From Pseudomonadota bacterium (GTDB lineage: Bacteria; Pseudomonadota; Gammaproteobacteria; Burkholderiales; Chitinibacteraceae): DNA of 52,440 bases. Location: positions 1 to 52,440 of the forward strand of contig JAPLQI010000028.1 in NCBI GenBank assembly GCA_026399755.1, written 5' to 3'. Positions within the stretch are counted from its first letter, which is position 1. Each line of letters starts with the position of its first letter. Below, one piece after another: positions 48,636-52,440 of the stretch. Position numbers and translations under genes: made by a program. The notes under the pieces are model-generated. The model did not search any database. It saw only the letters and a program-made list of their open reading frames with translations, and had not been told where the DNA came from.

Positions 48636-49460
48636 ATGGATGCAACGTGGGCTCAGAAATATCAAGAACTTGCCATGGGCTATGTGGCTGAATTTGGCGT
48701 AAAGATTATCGCAGCAATTGCTTTTTGGGTGATTGGTCGTTGGTTGATTGGCTTTGCTGTGCGTTTGGTGCAAAGCTCTTTGGGTAAGCAGCAAGTAGAT
48801 CCAACCGTTTTACGTTATGTCGGCTCTGTGATTACCGTTACGCTGAATATCTTATTAGTGATCGGTATTCTGGGTTATTGCGGCATTCAAACTACAACAT
48901 TTGCGGCTTTAATAGCGGCCGGTGGTATTGCCATTGGAATGGCTTGGTCTGGCTTATTAGCTAATTTTGCTGCTGGTGCATTTATCATTGTATTGCGTCC
49001 ATTTAAGGTGGGGGATTTCGTTGCTGTTGCAGGGATTGTGGGTACGGTGAGCGAAATTGGCTTGTTTTCAACCATGATTAATACACCTGATAATGTGATG
49101 ACTCTGGTCGGAAATAATAAGATTTTTTCCGATAATATCCAAAACTTCACTTTAAATCCTTTTCGCCGTGTTGATTTAAAGGCGCAATTGGCAGGTAGCG
49201 CGGATCATGTTGCGGCGATGCAAGTGTTGCGTGACAAAATTGCTGCGATTCCTAATGTGTTGACTGATCCTAAAGTCGATGTGGAAATTTTAGAGTTTAA
49301 TTTGGTTGGGCCCGTTTTAGTGGTGCGCCCTTATTGCCATAATGATCATTATTGGCAAGTTTATTTTGATACGAATCGCACGATTAAAGAAAGCTTGGCA
49401 GCCGCTGGTTTCCCTGTGCCTATGCCTGCGCAGACAGTGCTGGTTCAGCAACAGACTTAA
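48636..49460 (+). CDS. mscS: Small-conductance mechanosensitive channel (MscS family)
   Basis: Inner-membrane channel that opens on hypo-osmotic shock. The 274-residue protein (286 in E. coli MscS) has three hydrophobic helices near 20-45, 62-84 and 88-118. The pore helix carries the Gly/Ala pattern GIAIGMAWSGLLANFAAG and then LRPFKVGDFV, and the beta domain and C-terminal cytoplasmic part follow. The ATG lies seven bases after GGGGAG; a TTG start at 48621 is less likely. It precedes a terminator. Confidence 0.93.
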   Translation: MDATWAQKYQELAMGYVAEFGVKIIAAIAFWVIGRWLIGFAVRLVQSSLGKQQVDPTVLRYVGSVITVTLNILLVIGILGYCGIQTTTFAALIAAGGIAIGMAWSGLLANFAAGAFIIVLRPFKVGDFVAVAGIVGTVSEIGLFSTMINTPDNVMTLVGNNKIFSDNIQNFTLNPFRRVDLKAQLAGSADHVAAMQVLRDKIAAIPNVLTDPKVDVEILEFNLVGPVLVVRPYCHNDHYWQVYFDTNRTIKESLAAAGFPVPMPAQTVLVQQQT

Positions 49461-49486
49461 TATGATGTAAATAAAGTTTTATCGCG

Positions 49487-49524
49487 CAAAAAAAAGCCCC
49501 ACTTTATGAAGGTGGGGCTTTTTT
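49487..49524. terminator. Bidirectional terminator between mscS and clpA
   Basis: Eight As, GCCCCAC (49496-49502), a nine-base loop, GTGGGGC (49512-49518) and six Ts. It serves both convergent genes. Confidence 0.92.
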
Positions 49525-49538
49525 GTTGGGCTTGTAAA

Positions 49539-51803
49539 TTAAGCGGGAATGGCTTCTTTGTTTGGAATTTCCAAACTAACTTTTCCATCATCATCAATAT
49601 CGATTGTGACTTCACCACCATGGATTAAGCGGCCAAACAATAATTCATCGGCTAAAGCTTTGCGGATTGTGTCCTGAATTAACCTTGCCATTGGCCTTGC
49701 ACCCATTAGCGGATCGAAGCCTTCGGCGGCAAGATGTGTTTTTAAAGCAGGAGTAAAGTGCGCTTCTACTTTTTTATCTTGCAGCTGTACTTCAAGTTGA
49801 ATCAGGAACTTATCCACAACTTGCATAATAATTTCATGCGAGAGCGGTGCAAAAGGAATAATGGCATCCAAGCGGTTACGGAATTCCGGAGTGAACATGC
49901 GCTTAATTTCTTGCATTTCATCGCCCGTTTGCTTGGTATTGGTAAAGCCAATGACCGATTTTGTAAGCGTTTCAGCACCGGTATTGGTGGTCATCACTAT
50001 AACTACATTTCTGAAGTCTGCTTTACGCCCGTTATTATCTGTAAGCGTGCCGTGATCCATTACTTGCAACAGCACGTTAAAGATATCCGGATGCGCTTTT
50101 TCGATTTCATCGAGTAGCAATACCGAGTAAGGGTGTTTGGTGATGGCTTCAGTGAGTAAACCACCTTGCTCAAAGCCAACGTAGCCCGGGGGGGCGCCAA
50201 TTAAGCGGCTAACCGCATGGCGTTCCATATACTCAGACATATCAAAGCGCAGCAGCTCAATCCCCATGGTGTAAGCGAGCTGGCGAGCCACTTCGGTTTT
50301 GCCAACTCCTGTCGGGCCACTAAATAAGAAGGCGCCGATTGGTTTTTGCGGATTGCCTAAGCCTGCCCGTGCCATTTTGATAGAGGTGGCGACCGATTCA
50401 ATCGCTTTCTCTTGACCAAATACCACGTGCTTGAGGTCGCTTTCCAGGGTCTTTAGCGTATTTCTGTCGTTAGTCGACACACTCTTTGGTGGAATGCGCG
50501 CAATTTTGGCGACGATCTCTTCGATTTCATGCTTGTTAATAGTTTTCTTTTGCTTGGATTTTGGCAAAATCTTTTGCGCCGCACCAGCCTCGTCGATCAC
50601 ATCAATGGCTTTATCAGGCAAATGACGGTCATTTATATATTTTGCAGAAAGCTCGGCTGCCGTTGTGAGTGCCGCCAAGGTGTATTTCACCCCATGGTGT
50701 TGCTCAAACTTATCTTTCAAACCCTTGAGGATTTCAATCGTTTGTTCAACGGTTGGCTCAGGTACGTCAATTTTTTGGAAGCGCCGTGATAAGGCATTAT
50801 CTTTTTCAAAGATGCCTCGGTATTCGCTGTAAGTGGTCGCACCAATGCACTTTAAAGAGCCATTAGAAAGAGCCGGCTTTAATAAGTTAGATGCGTCTAG
50901 CGTTCCGCCTGAGGCCGCGCCTGCACCGACTAGGGTGTGAATTTCATCGATAAACAGGACGGCATTGCGTTCTTCTTGCAGCTGTTTGATGACGGCTTTT
51001 AGGCGTTGCTCAAAATCACCACGATATTTGGTGCCAGCTAAGAGCGCCCCCATATCTAAACCATAAACAGTGGCATCTTTTAGGACGTCAGGGACGTTTC
51101 CTTCGACGATGCGACGTGCTAGCCCTTCGGCAATGGCTGTTTTACCTACGCCTGCTTCACCGACTAGCAAGGGATTGTTTTTACGGCGACGGCAAAGGGT
51201 TTGAATAACGCGCTCTAACTCGTGTTCACGGCCTATGAGCGGGTCAATCCGCCCGGCAATGGCCTGTTGATTTAAGTTTTCAGTAAAGCTACTGAGTGCG
51301 CCGCCAGTGCTTGATTCTTCTTCGTGCTCTTCGTTTTGCTCGGTGCGTGGAATTGGTTGCTGGGCATTGGCTGATTTTGCGATGCCATGGGCAATAAAGT
51401 TCACTACATCTAAGCGTGTAATGGCTTGTTGGTGCAAATAGTACACTGCATGACTATCTTTTTCGCCAAAAATGGCAACCAAGACATTGGCGCCAGTGAC
51501 TTCTTTTTTGCCTGATGATTGCACATGCAAAATGGCTCGCTGTATCACGCGTTGAAAGCCAATGGTTGGTTGGGTTTCAACTTCGCCATCGCCAGATACG
51601 ACAGGCGTATGCTCTTTTACAAAATCACCAAGCTGACGGCGTAGCTCATCCATATGTGCGCCGCAAGCACGTAGTACTTCGGCCGCTGATGGATTATCCA
51701 GCAGCGCAAGTAAAAGATGTTCCACGGTAATGTACTCGTGGCGTTTTTGCCTCGCATCCGTAAAGGCCATGTGGAGGCTTACTTCAAGTTCTTGGGCAAT
51801 CAT
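49539..51803 (-). CDS. clpA: ATP-dependent Clp protease ATP-binding subunit ClpA
   Basis: AAA+ unfoldase that feeds substrates to ClpP. The start [19 protein letters not shown] lies seven bases after GGAGGT and gives 754 residues (758 in E. coli); seven extra upstream residues are rejected. It has the N domain for ClpS (1-150) and two AAA+ modules with Walker A GEAGVGKT near 213 and GPTGVGKT near 490. The IGF loop (SVIGFTN) near 610 docks on ClpP. Its start overlaps clpS by four bases. Confidence 0.98.
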   Translation of the reverse strand: MIAQELEVSLHMAFTDARQKRHEYITVEHLLLALLDNPSAAEVLRACGAHMDELRRQLGDFVKEHTPVVSGDGEVETQPTIGFQRVIQRAILHVQSSGKKEVTGANVLVAIFGEKDSHAVYYLHQQAITRLDVVNFIAHGIAKSANAQQPIPRTEQNEEHEEESSTGGALSSFTENLNQQAIAGRIDPLIGREHELERVIQTLCRRRKNNPLLVGEAGVGKTAIAEGLARRIVEGNVPDVLKDATVYGLDMGALLAGTKYRGDFEQRLKAVIKQLQEERNAVLFIDEIHTLVGAGAASGGTLDASNLLKPALSNGSLKCIGATTYSEYRGIFEKDNALSRRFQKIDVPEPTVEQTIEILKGLKDKFEQHHGVKYTLAALTTAAELSAKYINDRHLPDKAIDVIDEAGAAQKILPKSKQKKTINKHEIEEIVAKIARIPPKSVSTNDRNTLKTLESDLKHVVFGQEKAIESVATSIKMARAGLGNPQKPIGAFLFSGPTGVGKTEVARQLAYTMGIELLRFDMSEYMERHAVSRLIGAPPGYVGFEQGGLLTEAITKHPYSVLLLDEIEKAHPDIFNVLLQVMDHGTLTDNNGRKADFRNVVIVMTTNTGAETLTKSVIGFTNTKQTGDEMQEIKRMFTPEFRNRLDAIIPFAPLSHEIIMQVVDKFLIQLEVQLQDKKVEAHFTPALKTHLAAEGFDPLMGARPMARLIQDTIRKALADELLFGRLIHGGEVTIDIDDDGKVSLEIPNKEAIPA

Positions 51804-52111
51804 TCGTTCACCTCCATTGTGCATTGCAGTGGCTGCTGATGTTGCCTGGAATACTGGCTGACCTCTGCGACCTTTGTGGACGCAATGTCCTTAGGGAATA
51901 TCCCACACATTCCGCGCCCCTCTGTGTGAACTTTAAGCATAACTTGCGTTGCTCGTTCACGGTTCATTCCAAAAAATTTTTCTAGTACATTGATGACAAA
52001 ATCCATCGGTGTAAAGTCATCGTTTAATAGAAGTACACGCCATAAAGCGGGTGGTGGTGAGAGGGTCGATTGCTGATTAAGTTCGGCATCGGTTTGATGC
52101 TGTGCAGGCAT
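51800..52111 (-). CDS. clpS: ClpAP adaptor ClpS
   Basis: N-degron adaptor that delivers proteins with bulky hydrophobic N-termini to ClpAP. The 103-residue protein has a flexible N-terminal tail and the conserved [21 protein letters not shown] near 27-47 with the Asn-Asp-Asp binding pocket. The [19 protein letters not shown] segment near 59-77 carries the pocket His. It forms a clpS-clpA operon with a 4-bp overlap and faces a cold-shock gene across 310 bp. Confidence 0.97.
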   Translation of the reverse strand: MPAQHQTDAELNQQSTLSPPPALWRVLLLNDDFTPMDFVINVLEKFFGMNRERATQVMLKVHTEGRGMCGIFPKDIASTKVAEVSQYSRQHQQPLQCTMEVNE

Positions 52112-52263
52112 TTTTCTACCATTTCATGTGGTTTACAATCATTTTGGTCCGCCCTCGCTCTTTTTCAAGCTCTGATCTGCATCAACGTGGGTGGATGGTG
52201 TGTTTATTGTTTTTCAGCTGTGGTTTTTTTATTGAGTAAATCCATCTATTTTTAGAATTTTAC

Positions 52264-52421
52264 TTGACCTGCGGTGTAAAAGTCGCGTAAAAAGGTGGCT
52301 CGAGTTTGATGTACAAGTTTCTGCAGTACCGGTTTGGCCGTTTTGCTGGTCTTGGACCTCAAACCTCATGGTGCCTCTTCGAGGCGGTTCATGTTTTACA
52401 AGTTGATAGGAAAGACCCCAA
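52264..52421 (+). promoter_or_regulatory. Candidate promoter and long 5' leader of a cold-shock gene
   Basis: The 310-bp gap between clpS and the cold-shock gene holds TTGACC (52264-52269), an 18-base spacer and TAAAAA (52288-52293). Transcription from near 52300 would leave a 5' leader of about 120 bases with a GCCTC-ttc-GAGGC hairpin (52373-52385) and AGGAAAG before the ATG. Long structured leaders are common in cold-inducible csp genes. The clpS promoter should lie between 52112 and 52260, but I could not place it. Confidence 0.4.
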
Positions 52422-52440
52422 ATGGCTCTGGGCACTGTTA
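52422..52440 (+). CDS. Cold-shock protein, first six codons only
   Basis: The open frame starts ATG and reads M-A-L-G-T-V up to the window edge, the usual start of CspA/CspD-type single-stranded nucleic-acid-binding proteins (expected to continue KWFN). It has a ribosome-binding site and a divergent clpS-clpA neighbour, the classic csp-clpS-clpA arrangement. Only 19 bases are present, so the identity rests largely on context. Confidence 0.6.

Noticed and set aside
52112-52263. clpS promoter on the minus strand (TTGAAA near 52160)
   Set aside because: No -10 box at acceptable spacing could be found, so I do not call it.

Overview
The window is a core housekeeping region of a beta-proteobacterium. 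It runs from the tuf/rpo and ribosomal-protein super-operon (1-32 kb) through a type IV pilus/coaE block to an SRP/tRNA-modification block, ending at clpSA. Gene order is typical of the beta group: tRNA-Thr-tuf-tRNA-Trp-secE-nusG-rplKAJL-rpoBC-rpsLG-fusA-tuf-rpsJ-S10-spc-alpha, infA and rpmJ after secY, and pilBCD-coaE-zapD-yacG. Moderate G+C and protein similarity suggest Neisseriales, in the broad Chromobacterium/Chitinibacter/Iodobacter sense. That placement is inferred from memory of homologues, not from a search.

Layout. 1-13.5 kb (+): truncated tRNA-Thr, first tuf, tRNA-Trp, secE-nusG, rplKAJL with an L10-type leader, an attenuating hairpin, then rpoB-rpoC and a strong terminator. 13.9-18.5 kb (+): str operon rpsL-rpsG-fusA-tuf, with rpsJ attached directly behind. 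18.6-32.2 kb (+): the rest of the S10 operon, the spc operon and the alpha operon. Recognisable hairpin/promoter junctions lie before rplC and before rplN, and a bidirectional terminator follows rplQ. 32.3-35.7 kb: an HDOD-domain protein (-), apaH (+), and the ornithine-lipid pair olsB-olsA (-). 35.7-41.2 kb (-): pilB-pilC-pilD-coaE-zapD-yacG. 41.3-43.5 kb (-): a CorB-like CBS membrane protein and a CcsA-like membrane protein (YpjD). 43.5-47.1 kb (+): ffh, rpsP-rimM-trmD-rplS. 47.2-49.5 kb (+): ogt, xerD and an MscS-type channel. 49.5-52.1 kb (-): clpS-clpA, with the first codons of a cold-shock protein gene (+) at the right edge.

Almost everything serves gene expression: transcription (rpoA, B, C, nusG), translation (ribosomal proteins, EF-Tu x2, EF-G, IF-1), co-translational export (secE, secY, ffh), rRNA/tRNA maturation (rimM, trmD) and proteolysis (clpA/S). 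The olsBA pair is the clearest adaptive module. It is preceded by four 7-bp repeats at an exact 11-bp period, the architecture of a double Pho box, which predicts phosphate-starvation control of ornithine-lipid synthesis.

The most striking anomaly is an exact 46-bp tandem duplication inside rpsN (ribosomal protein S14), which shifts the frame of a normally essential gene. I saw no prophage, insertion sequence, CRISPR array or defence system, and nothing that looks like a wholly new system. The interesting signals are regulatory sites and sequence anomalies within known genes.
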